A stretch of 64,000 bases of DNA, taken from Helicostylum pulchrum. Its lineage: Eukaryota > Mucoromycota > Mucoromycetes > Mucorales > Mucoraceae. Below are positions 48,101-59,763 of the stretch, piece after piece. Every line of letters begins with the position of its first letter. Position 1 is the stretch's first letter. The notes beneath the pieces were generated by a model. The model saw only the letters and a list, made by a program, of their open reading frames with translations, was not told the DNA's origin and did not search any database. The DNA is taken from NCBI GenBank assembly GCA_025677825.1, contig JAIXMO010000066.1, positions 86,575 through 150,574 of the forward strand, in the 5' to 3' direction. The position numbers and the translations under genes were made by a program.

Positions 48101-48589
48101 TGAAGTAGACGCAACAGCTGATGAGATAGAGCCTTGCTGAGAAGTAGATGAACCTGGAACTTCTTGTCTCTTTCGAGGGCGACCTTCATCGGTATCGTCT
48201 TCTCTTTCCCTTTTTCTTGTAGGAGTAGCTTTATTCATAAAAATAATAAATCAGATTAGTTGAAAGGATATTTGTCATAAAAATATATCGTTTTATATAT
48301 GATAAAAAAAATTACCTGTTTTATTTGGGTCATACCTCTTGCTCCTTTGGCAAAGGGGGCTTCTTGCGTCCTTATGACCAGGTTGACGACAACGTTTGCA
48401 GCGCTCTAATTATAATATAAAGTATAAGAAAAGACTTTTTTAAAAAAAAAACGAATAAAGCTTACCTTCTTCTGCTTGTCCTTCTGCTTGTCCTTCATTG
48501 TTGTTACCAGTTTGTGAAGCTGCCAGCTTTAATCTTTTTTTATTCGTAGTATAGGCCAGGTTAAGAAGTCTTTACGCGTACGAAGGCAT
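45195..48589 (-). CDS. Fanzor: eukaryotic TnpB-like RNA-guided nuclease (RuvC)
   Basis: Nine exons (48576-48589, 48466-48533, 48316-48405, 47336-48228, 46337-47265, 45728-46275, 45449-45678, 45195-45389, with the 45679-45727 gap counted as an intron) give about 988 aa. The C-terminus carries the TnpB/Fanzor layout: RuvC-I Asp in LWGADPGQTNIFTAS (~719), a DAVF block where RuvC-II sits, an alternative Glu in VTEYMTSKTCSNC (~919), a C4 zinc finger (CSNC...CPNQTC) and WQRDINAPRNM with RuvC-III Asp (~962). About 200 residues separate the first Asp from TS, inside the 125-275 range of the published Fanzor signature. The N-terminal part adds a zinc-knuckle-like CKRCRQPGH motif, a second CPTC...H...C cluster, an NLS-like RKREREDD...RPRKRQ and (RN)n/(NEGD)n tracts. 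Fanzors cut DNA guided by an omega RNA. No transposase or terminal inverted repeats were seen. Confidence 0.85.
46404..46504. repeat. 18-bp minisatellite inside the Fanzor CDS
   Basis: About five units of CATTTTCATTACCGCCTT or close variants stay in frame and encode an acidic (Asn-Glu-Asn-Glu-Gly-Gly)n tract in the nuclease. Confidence 0.85.
46521..46558. repeat. Hexamer (GATTTC)n tract inside the Fanzor CDS
   Basis: About six hexamers encode alternating Arg-Asn on the minus strand. A basic tract thus lies directly before the acidic one. Confidence 0.85.
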
Positions 48590-50686
48590 TGATATTTAAT
48601 TGAAATATTTAAAAGATAATAGAAATATAAAGAGAGAGAGAGAGAGAAAGAAAATATATTTATATATGTTTGGGTATTATTTAATCGGTAACAATGAAAG
48701 TAGATATATTCAGGGGAAAGTATACTGCTGTAAACAAATAAAGCAATAAAAAAAGGAGTTCCCGGAACACTCTTTTTTTTTACATGTACTACACCTTAAA
48801 ATGTTGATACTGAGCACATCTTTCGCTTTGCAAACTATAAAAAATAACTTTTTTTTCTTTCTTTTTCTATGTTTGTATTCAAAAAAGACTTGACAATTTT
48901 AAAAAAAAAAAGACTTATTAAAGAGTTTGGAAATGATATATTGGCTAATATATTATTAAGTCAATAAAATTGATAAAAGTAAAGCAAAAGATTTTATTAT
49001 TTGAAAATTTCAATGACAGTTGAATCAGATGATGGTAAAATAGGGAGTTGTTTATAATAGTAATCATCTTAAAAAATATACAAGAAGTACCCCTTTTATG
49101 GAAGTGAACGGACCGAGTTGTCTGTGGTATTATTTGAGTGAACGGATCACGATAAATAAGAATAGGAAATTTGCGTAACAGTGTCACGGGCATCTTTTAT
49201 AAGGAAAATACACGCGGTATAGATTTACCTATAGTAAGTCTGTACTTGTCAAATAAAGCAGCAAAGCAGACTTCAAAATAGTAATCAAAAGGTGTGAATA
49301 TATAGCGTGTATATATCAGGAAATCAATTGTAGTATTTTTTAACCACCACAGACAGTAAGTTTTTTTTTTTGCAGAAGCAAAATTATTGTCAGCATGATC
49401 TCTATCAGACCCAGTAAAATGAATTTTGTAGATATCACTGCTTGTAAATGCAGTTACGCCTGATCCACTACTCATCTCACCATTCTCCCCCGAACAAAGT
49501 AAAAGAAAGGCTATTTTTTTTTAACTCGAGATTTAAATTATAAAGTTATAAACACCCGGTTTTTTTTAGTTGGGAAGACTCTCTTTGTAAATCTTTTTTT
49601 ATTATTACAAATATAGTCAGACATATATTTTACTTTAAGATGAAGGAATGTATTCAATACTAAAAAAAACTTATATATTATTTACTAGAATGTACAGCTT
49701 TGACAGTTACGCCTTGGTAAGTTTTATTTATAGCTGAAATAACATGAAAGACAAACACTGATAAAGATATGCTTTTAGTTTAGACATCATCCATAAATTA
49801 TTATACGAGGTAAGTAATCTAACATTTTATCTGTATGATTTATTCTTGTTCCTATTGCTAATTATTCCTTTCCTTGTCATAGTGTACATACTAAAAGTAC
49901 TTAACAGTCAAAAGTGTACCAAGCGTTTCTTACATGGTAATATATACAATTCTAGCTACGATACTACGCCGTATAACTAATTATCTCTCACTTATAGACA
50001 TAATTTTGATGCCCACTATGAAGTAACGCGTTTCACTGATAGTTTCAGCGGTTGATTTCTAAAGAACCATCAGCGAAACTGCCTGAAGCATCCCTGTACT
50101 GGATTTATTATTTAATAAAATTTTTGCATTATTGAAACCTATTTTTTATGAAATCTTCTTCCCGCACTTCCCCCCTCAAAATCCACGCCCCGAAAAACAT
50201 TAACGCACCGCGTATGCTAACCATATTTAGACTTTTGGTTCTAGGTTTTTTATGAGATGAACATGGCCGGGTGTGTAGTCATGCTGAGTAACATGAATTG
50301 TATCGAATTAAGGCTTATTTTTTTTTTCACAGTCAAGAGGGGTAAACAACATGATCTACGGTATGGATCTCCTTTTCAAGTGGCTTGTAAAACAAAACTC
50401 TTTTAAAAAGTCTATCCGAATGAATGTTGTAAATACCAAATTCTCCCATCAAACTGTTAATACGGATACGACAAAAGCAGCAACAAAATAACATTTATGC
50501 CGCAACATAATGATATATACACGTATACCTAATTGGAAAGGAAAGACAACTACACAATGCAGGACTAAAATAGGCATTAGTTCCCTACGTTTCAAAAACG
50601 CGTCACTTACGAAAAACTCAACGTCGTGTTTGGCGCTTGGCCCCTTTTTTTTTTGTTCAACTTTTTTTTTCTAGAAGCAATAAAAC
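48590..50686. other. Intergenic with one doubtful small gene
   Basis: Upstream of Fanzor there is a (GA)n run near 48630-48650 and AT-rich DNA. On the minus strand, 49475 down to about 49147 could encode two exons (MSSGSGVTAFTSSDIYKIHF, then after an intron ARDTVTQISYSYLS), but the start is uncertain and no family is recognised. From 49500 to 50686 no gene is seen; the end is the MCM10 promoter. Confidence 0.4.
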
Positions 50687-52418
50687 ATGTCAGATTTAGA
50701 AGGTTCGTAGTACAACAATATACTCCAATTGACAAAGGATTAACACGTTAGTCTTTTCTTAGATCAAGATCTAAGTGAACTTTGTCAAGAGATTGGAATG
50801 GAAGAGATGGATGTTATTGAGACTATCGAACCAAAAGCAATTGTACCTGAAGAACCTGTAACCGAAGCGCCTGTACCACAAGCACCTGTACCAAAAGCAA
50901 CTGCACCAAAGAAACCGCTTGATATAGACTCTCGTTCTGGTTTACGTTTAAGGTAAGACGATAACACCCTTTTTTTTTCTCTCAACCTAAACTCTTTTTT
51001 CAAAAAAAAAAGACGCCGTTTATTTTCAGCAAAGCAGTGTGATAAAGGATTACAAAATGTTGAATTTGTACCTCTAAATAAGGTATCAGCACATACTGCT
51101 TTATATAACTCAATTCATGTTGGAATTAAACCGACAAAAGATTGGGCTACCATTGGTGTAATTGATAAATGTTATCCTCATAGCGATCTTTGTGTAACAC
51201 GTATAACTGATATGCGTGGAGCATATATGAATGTGTATATTACTGGAAAGGCATATTTGAAATATGAACAAGAGTTGGGTATGGGATCGGTGATAGCGAT
51301 TAAAAGGCCATTCTTGTTAAAGCCAACAGAGGTAATAATGAAAAAATATATAAAAAAAAAATAGAGTGATTTAGAAACTAATATACATATATATATAAAG
51401 GCAAATCATTCAATTGCATTACATATAGATCATATGCAACAAGGTTGGGTTATAGGACAAAGTTTAGATTTAATACAATGTGTCAGTTATACTTCGAAGG
51501 ATTCACAATGCTCTGAATGGACAGATATGTAAATATTACATAGATTGTATTATAGGTGGGATATTTAATAATTAAATGTATTTTATAGTCGATCTGGGGA
51601 CTATTGTGATACGCACTTGGCACGAGTTTGTAATTATTCAAAAAACGGCCGAATGGAATTGGCTTCAGGGTAAATATTTTTTTTTTTCTTTTTCTATTTA
51701 AAGAAAACCAGTAACTAAAATAGGGGTGTATAATTATAGTGATAGTGGATTTGACATTCGATGGGCAACTCAAACGAAACAGATTGATGGATCGTACCTT
51801 TATGAATCGAAGAGAGAAACAGTAGATCCTCTCGCAAAATTAATGAATAATGCCAGATCTAAACTTAAAGAAGCATATTATATCAAGGGAAAGGGATTAG
51901 TGGCGATTGATGGATCATTGATAAGAAAGAAGTTAGCACAAAGAAAGGAAACTACTGAAGCTGAAAAGGATGAAATACAGTACGATAGATATGCTAGTAA
52001 TAACTTTCTGCAAACACTAAATTATAATTATTATTTTTTTAATTTCCTATAGGAAATTTTTAAAGGGAAGAAGAGATCCCGGTGCTGAAATGATCCGAAA
52101 AATAAAAGGAATTAAGGACGAAAGACCGAGTAAGTTGCGTGCATAATTAAAAATTATTATTATTATTTTTTATTTAACCTTGAAAAATTCAGGAACCGTA
52201 CTTTCAAAAGAAGCGCTTGATAAAATGGGAATTGGTTCTAGACAATTAACAACCGAAGAAGAAGAATCAAAGGTAAAAAAGAATATTGAAATTAAGTCAA
52301 CTATAACTTTTTTAAAAAAAAATTCTTTTCCGTTGATTAGAAACGTTCAATCGAGGCTCTTAACAAGGCAAATCTTGACAATAAAAATCCAAAGAAGCCT
52401 CGCTATGTAGTACTCTAG
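50687..52418 (+). CDS. MCM10: Mcm10 replication initiation factor
   Basis: Nine exons (50687-50702, 50763-50952, 51013-51331, 51401-51528, 51589-51669, 51740-51979, 52053-52129, 52193-52272, 52341-52418) close to 402 aa. A Pro/Val-rich N-terminus is followed by the Mcm10 OB-fold (DWATIGVIDKCYPHSDL, TGKAYLKYEQELGMGSVIAI) and its zinc finger, where QCVSYTSKDSQCSEWTDI and SGDYCDTHLARVC supply the Cys/His ligands. The NSDSGFDIRWA segment and a basic tail follow. Mcm10 activates the CMG helicase and binds ssDNA and polymerase alpha. Exon 1 is only 16 bp, with a GTTCGT donor. Confidence 0.92.
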
Positions 52419-52545
52419 TCGACAAAACAATTTTTTTTTTTTCAATAAATTCCACAACGCATATAAACATTCTCTCTGTCTAAACACTATACTTACATCT
52501 ATGCTACTTCTCTTTTCTTTTTGTATTATTACTCTCTCTTTTCAT

Positions 52546-52584
52546 TCCTTTTCTTCTTCTTCTTCTTCTTCTTCTTCTTCTTCT
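52546..52584. repeat. (TTC)n microsatellite in the cyclin 5' region
   Basis: A pyrimidine TTC run is followed by a run of C (about 52595-52603), 60-110 bp before the ATG at 52657. Such CT tracts are common in fungal promoters. Confidence 0.8.
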
Positions 52585-52656
52585 ACTACTCTTACCCCCC
52601 CCCCCTTTCCACTCATTTCTGTAATACACCAAAAAAGATAATTCTTATATAATATT

Positions 52657-54722
52657 ATGTTCTTGACTCGTTCGAAAACAAGTTCAGCTTTAAATAGCGA
52701 GCAACATGGTAAGAGCAAAGGGAACAATATGTTTCCACTTATTCCAAAAGAGATGATCTCGGATTTAGAAGATGCCGTACCCGCCATTGAGTTGGCATTG
52801 CAACCTGTTTTGTCAGAATCAGCCAAAGAACTCCTTGTCAATATGATATCAACTTGGATAACCACCTCACGTATTAGCACCAATAATTTTAATGCTCCAG
52901 TAGTAAACAAACCAAAACCTGTCAATCTTCGTACCTGGGCTTCTCGTTCCTTTTCAATAAGGTCCAAATCCTTTATTGCACCTCAAAAAACCGAAATTTC
53001 CGACACAAAGTTAGGTCACGATCGTACGCCTTCCTTTACCGATTCAGAATCTTCGACTTCTTCATTCTCAATTACATCAGTAAAAAATAGAGATAACGAT
53101 AATTCACCTCTACTAAATAGTTTAGGTGCCAAAAAACATGTTTCTCGATTACCTGTTTCGTTGAAGAGTATGATTGATTTATTAGATACCCCTCCTTTAA
53201 TACCATCTGATGAAAAATCTTTATCGTTAATAGAAGAATCACTGACACCTTTATCATCAACTTTTTTTCATGATAATAATCATTTGCAGCCGCATAATAC
53301 GGATTCACCAGCTTCTTGCATCGCGGTAAGCTTCAATACCGTCTCAGAAGAAAATGGTGAGAGTGAAATGACGAGTACCTCTAAAGATTCAAAATTTGTT
53401 AGACGTAGTTTCTCTACTATATTTACTCAACTTGGTCATTCTGTCAAAAAAGTGTTCAAGAAAAAGCCTGAGATTTCATCTGGAACCAAGTTGAAAAAGA
53501 CAATGTCTGTACAACATAATTTACAAAGACAGGCGTCTCCTACAAGCTTAGTGAGTTACATTGTATATTTATGTAGAAGTTAGTACTGATCCTTTTTTTT
53601 TTGGAAAAAAAAATTAGTCTACACGTAGGAAATTATATTCTTCACTATCTCCTAGTAAAGAAAGCCCGGAAAAGGTTGTTATGACGGAGAAACCAGGTGC
53701 TAAAGCATACTCAGAAGCGTTCACAACATTCTTATCGACAAGAAAGATTAGCAAGCCAGTAGCCGCTTACGATAAAACATTGTACCAGATTCCCCAATCC
53801 TCTACTAGCAGTATTGCAAGTGATTTTGATCAGATGGATAATCTAATTCAACCAAAAGCCAAAAGTAACAAAAAAAATTATTGGGATGGTGAGGCTACAC
53901 AATCGCAACAGTTTGATCAACTATTAGATGATATTTGGGAGAGATCTCAAGAATATCAAGATTACTTTGCAGCAGAAGAAAAATTGGAACATAGTAATAA
54001 CTCTTTTAATACGAATTTCAATAACCATTTTAAAAACAATGCGTTGTGGTCTCCTTCGGGTATTAACAAAGATCAAGATAAATTTAGCTCAACTGTGAGG
54101 CCAAGTAAGACGGAAGGAAATATGAACAAGTTTGATGAGGGTATACCGTTTGTATGTGTCGGTAAGAAAAATGACTTGAAAGAGAAGGCACCAGTATCGA
54201 TTTTAGACAAGAGAAGATCTCATCAAGTGAAAAGAAATCTTAATATAGAGGATGTGAAAGCTTATAAAAGATCTACGTCGGCTTATTCAAATATTAGAGA
54301 TTATGATTTGAATTGGCAAAAGTCGTTTCACGTCGAACAAAAGAGTAGAGAAAAAGTAGCAAAAACATTAAAGAGGTTCGTGTATATACTATTTTTTAAA
54401 CGATATATTTCGTTATATAACTTTATATCCCTTCTCTCTCCCTATTTTTTTTCTGTAGTGTTTCATGGGCGTTTTATAATATGATCAAACGCAACCATAA
54501 CTTGGTTGACTTTTCTTGCGATGCTATTTTTAACGAAGCTGAATGTGGTTTATCAGATGATTCTATCTATAGTCATTGTACGGAACCGCTGACTGATTGG
54601 AACGATATTTACGATCAATTAGCATATGTTTTTGACTGTGGTGAAGTAAGTACTCATTTAATAGACGATAATTTAATATTTACTTTCTTCTTCTTCTTTT
54701 TCTTCTTCTTCTTCTTCTTCTT

Positions 54723-54754
<32 letters not shown>

Positions 54755-55135
54755 GATAGCTAACAGCAGAGCACGCCATTATTACGTTCATCTACGCAAA
54801 GCGTATGTTGGACCTTTCAAAACAAAAATTATGGGACTTTAGCTGGAGGATGATTGTGATGTCTTCACTTTTAACTGCTGTTAAAGTATGGGATGACTGT
54901 GCAATTTTCAACGCAGACTTTGCGATGATATTCCCAGAATTAACTTTGGATGTGATGTAAGTATAACATTCCTTTATATATATATATATGTATACTAAGT
55001 TTTCTTTATCATAGTAATACCATCGAAAGAGTATTCTTGACTTATTTGGGATGGGATGTATCAGTCAACTGTTCAGATTTTGCCCGAACCTACTTCCATC
55101 TTCGAGATATTGAGCATATGATGGACCAATGGTGA
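52657..55135 (+). CDS. Cyclin-domain protein (Pho80/Pcl or cyclin-Y-like)
   Basis: Five exons (52657-53550, 53618-54375, 54459-54645, 54760-54956, 55015-55135) close to 718 aa. The first ~500 residues are Ser/Thr/Lys-rich, disordered, and carry many possible phosphosites. The C-terminal ~150 form a cyclin box: LTAEHAIITFIYAKRML, WRMIVMSSLLTAVKVWDDCA, then INTIERVFLTYLGWDV. The KVWDD...N.DF pattern is that of Pho80/Pcl and cyclin-Y groups rather than mitotic cyclins. A CDK partner of the Pho85/CDK14-16 type is inferred. Intron 3 contains a long (TTC)n tract. Confidence 0.88.
54683..54753. repeat. (TTC)n microsatellite in the cyclin gene intron
   Basis: About 70 bp of nearly perfect TTC repeats fill most of the intron and reach to 6 bp before its TAG acceptor, so copy number could affect splicing. 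Confidence 0.9.
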
Positions 55136-56733
55136 TCAATATTTTTTTTTTACTCTTTTTTTTCTTTACTTTTTTTTATTCGTAAAATAGGAACCACACA
55201 ACTTGTATCAAAATAATAATTAAAAAAAAAAACGAAAGTCGCTTTATCTTGTTTTTTAAACTTTGTTTATAAGTATAAACAAATAAATAAAAAATCTTTC
55301 ATTGTATATAAAATAAGTGTGCTCATATTATGAATGGGATTCAATCATTTTTCACTTTACCTTTAACAAAAAAAAAAGGGGGTTAAATCTGAAAGCTTTG
55401 GTTCCCAAAGAAGTATAGTGCATACTACTTATCGGCAATATTTCTAAATAGTAACGTATTACTACAAAATATGACGCGAATTTATTCCACAAAATAGAAA
55501 AAAAAACTATTTGGCTTCGTTTTAGACTTTTAGGAATGAAAGCGGTGATAAATGAAGCGAGTAAAGTTAATTTCATATTTGAAAACAATAATAAAGTTGT
55601 TACATATGAAGCAATATGTATCAATATATTCAAACTATTTACTTAAAAGTAGATGTTTATTTATATATGTAACTGTCCGAAAACTATATTATATTGTCAC
55701 TTGGAATAAGCACCAAAAAATACTTGTACAGTACTTTTATTGCTGGATATAATGTATAATTATCCTGTTCATTGTTCGATTTAAGAGTGGATCTCTTCCG
55801 GATTTCGGTCACCCTTCTTAAATAGAGCCGCTACTATAATAAACGCCTAACGAGCTATAAAATTATATAAAACTACTTGTTTTATAGCCAAAAATCGACT
55901 TTACTTATTGTAAACACACGCAAATGAAAGGGTCTTATTAACTAAAGTCTTTTAGCTGCCCAGCACACTTTATGCCCCCATGTGGAATATACTTCATCAT
56001 TAATATATGAACACATAAATCTAGCTTCACAATAAGGCAGACTACCCGCGGTCTCGCAAGTACTGGTAAAAATATCCAGAGTTCCATCGTTTGTGTAATA
56101 AACAGTGGCATCAAAACTACCAGTTCTCCACTGCCAGGTATCTGTTATATGTAGTGATAGGTAAATTCTGCTGTTGTCTGAAAACAATTTAAACAGATCG
56201 TTTCCTGTGTAATCAAAGGCAAATTTGTTATATTCTACTTTGATATTATGCATTTAATAGCGGGTACAAATAATAATGGTCTCGATTAAATTAAAGTAAG
56301 TATATTTTCGAAAATGTACCTGTCGCGATGGTCAAAAAGAGCTGTTAACAATTATCTTAATAAGCTACTCTCTATTGCGAAGGTGTAGTTCTGGGAATAT
56401 GTTAATCCAAAACAGCTGGCTCTTCTTCGACAGTGAATGACTTGTTACCATTTATAAATAGCTTCTATTTTCAGTGCAATCGTTAAAATATTTGCCGCTT
56501 TTAAGTCTTAAAATGCCTATAATTGAAGTAGTAGCCATATAAATATATCCATTGTTTGAAGTGCTTTGCAACTTCAAATGCGCATTTTGAGGAAGAAAAA
56601 ACGTGACTGCTTAAACGATTCGATTGCGTCACTTTTTTTATTTTTTTCAAGAGTTATACAGGACAAATAGACATCCCCCCGTTCTCGTTTTTATTTTTTA
56701 ACCCCACACAAGTTATTTTTTGCTTATTTTAAA
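55136..56733. other. Intergenic with one orphan ORF
   Basis: Apart from the 103-codon minus-strand ORF listed separately, this stretch shows only AT-rich sequence. The last 100 bp are the ATP14 promoter. Confidence 0.5.
55942..56253 (-). CDS. Orphan small protein, 103 aa
   Basis: A single intact frame starts MHNIKVEYNKFAFDYTGNDL and ends HKVCWAAKRL. It is rich in aromatic residues, with four Cys, alternating polar/hydrophobic strands (YLSLHITDTWQWRTG, DATVYYTNDGTLDI) and no signal peptide. The composition looks like a real beta-rich domain rather than random AT-rich sequence. I recognise no family and cannot assign a function. It could also be a fragment of a longer gene. Confidence 0.45.
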   Translation of the reverse strand: MHNIKVEYNKFAFDYTGNDLFKLFSDNSRIYLSLHITDTWQWRTGSFDATVYYTNDGTLDIFTSTCETAGSLPYCEARFMCSYINDEVYSTWGHKVCWAAKRL

Positions 56734-57346
56734 ATGTCAATTGCTCGTATTGCCATTCGCTCCGTTGCTTTCAAGGTATGTAAAACTAATGCGCATTTTT
56801 TTTCTATTATTTTTTTCGAGTAAAAGAAACCAGTTTTTAACTCTTAAATTTTTTTTGAAAATAGTCTGCTCGTGCTGCCGTCCCCGCTATGGCTACTCGT
56901 AGCTTCGCCGGTGCTGCTGTTATGCAAAAGGGTACGACAAATATAATAAGAAGAGATAGACAGAGCGAGAAATTTTTTAAAAAAAAAAGATGCTTTCGAT
57001 AACTAATATATAAATGTATAATAGATGTCATTCAAGATTTGTTCATCAAGGAATTGAAGGCATACAAGCCTCAAGCTACTGTAAGTTTCCTTTCTATAAT
57101 AATGATAAGAGTGAAACGATATTCATAACTATTTATTAGTCTGCTGTTGATGAATCTATGGCCAAGGACTTGAAGCTCCCTGCTGCTCCTGCTGTAAGTA
57201 TTATTATTGTTATTTTAAAACGGATATAAAAAAACAGGGCGCTAATATCCTCTTTTTTTTTGTGGCTTTAGGTTCCTCAAGTTGATGCTGACTTGTCTCA
57301 ACAATTGGCTGCTTATGATGCCGAGCCCGAGGAAGTTGCCAACTAA
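56734..57346 (+). CDS. ATP14: Mitochondrial ATP synthase subunit h (Atp14)
   Basis: Five short exons encode about 96 aa. The N-terminus MSIARIAIRSVAFKSARAAV is a classic basic amphipathic mitochondrial presequence. The conserved core DVIQDLFIKELKAYKPQAT marks the Atp14/F6-like peripheral-stalk subunit. The acidic C-terminus (AYDAEPEEVAN) is typical. Introns divide nearly every 20 codons. It assembles in the F1Fo ATP synthase stator. Confidence 0.93.
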
Positions 57347-57496
57347 ATTACACATAATTGAGAAAAACAAAGCAAAAATATCCAAAGTATAAATGGCACA
57401 AGAAATATAAAGTGTAGTGTGTATAATAAAAATCATTTTCGCTTTTTTTTGGTTTTTATCCTTTTTCTTCTTTACATATATTTTTACTTATTTCTT

Positions 57497-58979
57497 ATGA
57501 GAGCACTTTCGGTTGGAAACATAGCTAAATGTGCTATATTAACACCCATTGTTGTCATTTTATTAACTATTGGTTGGTATCAACAAGCTATGAACCAGTT
57601 ACCCAGTTTAAAAGACAGTGATAGTAACGACAGCAACGACAGCTCGTATATTATTGCAGGTTACTTTATCAACTGGTAAATATCATTATTTTTCTCTTGT
57701 AACTTTTTTTTTGTTAACGATTATTTCAAGGGGTATATATGGCCGAAAATACAACGTTATTGACTTGCAAGCAGAAAAATTGTCTCATATATTATATGCA
57801 TTTGCTAATGTCAACCAAGATGGCACCATTTTACTTGGGGTAAAAATAATAATTCTTCTTGTTTTAAGCTCAAAAAACTAAAATAAATAAATGTATTAGG
57901 ATCCCTGGGCAGATACAAATAAAAGGTTCCCAAAAGGTAAACTATAAAATATATGCAAAAAATCAAAAAATTTAAAAAAAAAGCTGTATACAGATCAAAC
58001 TATTGATGGTGTACAAGATCCCTGGAAAGAAAACGATGATGGCTTGTATGGCAATTTCAAACAATTAGCTTTGTTAAAGAAAAAGTATAGACATCTTAAA
58101 GTATCACTTAGTATTGGTGGTTATTCATGGAGTTCAAACTTTTCTACAATTGCTGCTAGTTCAGAATCTCGAGCCACATTTACTAAAACAGCTTTAACTC
58201 ACCTTCAAAATCTCGGTTTGGATGGTATTGATATTGATTGGGAGTTCCCTGAAGATATTGTTGATGCCGAGAATTACGTTTTATTGTTACAAGAAATGCG
58301 TGTTGCACTTGATCAATACCAAAAAAAATATTCGGATCAACCTTATTTACTGTCTGTCGCTATGCCATGTGGACCACAGAACTATAATTTACTGCAATTA
58401 GAAGAAATGGCCAAGTATGTAGATATATTTTATTTAATGGCTTATGATTTTGCTGGTGAATGGGATGCTAAGATAGGTCACCAATCTAATTTGTATGGTG
58501 GATCCTTGAATGTAGATCAAGCAGTAACTGACTATGAAAAGGCTGGTGTACCTTCTAAAAAAATCGTGATGGGATTACCAATGTACGGTAGAGGGTTCTC
58601 AAACACCAATGGTAAGCCTGGATCCTCTTATCACGGTGTACCTGGTGGTTCTTGGGATAAAGGTTCATTTGATTATAAGGACTTACCAACAAAAGGCAGT
58701 AAAGAATTTTTGGATCAAGAAAAGGGAGCTTCCTGGTCCTATAACGAAGAGACACGAGAATTTGTTACGTACGATACACCAGCAGTAACCCAATTGAAAT
58801 GTGAGTATATCAAGCAAAGACAGCTTGGTGGTGCCATGTTTTGGGAACTTAGCGCGGACGGTAGCGGTGAAAGAAGCTTACTTCAAACAGTATACCAACA
58901 TCTCGGCGCTCAATTAAATTCAGTTTATAACCATTTAATATACCCACTCAGCTCATATAGCAATATTTACTTTTCTTAA
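57497..58979 (+). CDS. GH18 chitinase, membrane-anchored or secreted
   Basis: Four exons (57497-57675, 57731-57839, 57900-57936, 57994-58979) give 436 aa. Residues ~10-27 are a hydrophobic signal anchor (AILTPIVVILLTIGW). The GH18 barrel is complete: IIAGYFINWGIYGR, LSIGGYSWSSNF (SxGG), the catalytic DGIDIDWEFP with Glu acid, FYLMAYDFAGEWD, GLPMYGRGF and the closing GGAMFWELSADG. It hydrolyses chitin; the anchor suggests a role at the cell wall. No chitin-binding module follows the barrel. An in-frame ATG 26 codons upstream was rejected because it adds only low-complexity Phe/Leu. Confidence 0.93.
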
Positions 58980-59763
58980 ACCAAAATATTTATAAAGCAT
59001 GGTTATATATTTTTTTTTAATCAAGAATTCCAAAGATATTTGATTTCATGATAAAAAAATATAATGCCTTTTCATATATTTATTCAAAAAGTTAGAAATA
59101 AAGCAAAGGAAAAAATTGCATGGCCGACATTGATAGATCCCTGAATTACACGGAAACCAAGGCTTCGATTTTCTTAAAAAAAGATCAACTGACATCTCAA
59201 AATCAGTATGACTATTACACTTTCGTTTCAGATCGGTATAAATGTTTATTCTATCCGGTTATTGTGTATCATTTTATAAAAGTGTAATTGGAAAAGAAAG
59301 CTTTCAATTGGTGCATTCTATAAACGTATATTAGTATTTTAGGGTAATACCAAAAAAGCAGCAGTGTTTGTTTCGGGAAAATCGAAAAAAAAGTCTAGCT
59401 CATATTTTTGACCAAGATAGAGTACTATTCTTTAACAGCTATATGCAAAGTTAGGTGTCTATATATAGCCGTCTTACTGTAATAAAGGCTAGTACGTATA
59501 ATACGAATTTAGAGAATAATTCCATCAATAGTTAGTTTATCCTTTTTATGTGGTTCGAGAAAGCAAAAACCCATCTTTCTTTTAATTTAAACACCTCGAA
59601 CCAGTCACTTTTTTTTCTCGGCTCAATAGCTGTCAAGTATATAAGAAAAAAAATAGAATCTGAGAAAAAGTTTTTTTTTTCCTTGTTTGTTCATTCTTTT
59701 TTAACTTTTTTTTCTTTGCACATCAAACCGGATCTTTTACCAGTTCCCTTTTGCTAAAAAAAA
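58980..59763. other. Intergenic: chitinase 3' flank and permease promoter
   Basis: No gene is seen. A pyrimidine-rich stretch precedes the permease start codon. Confidence 0.6.
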
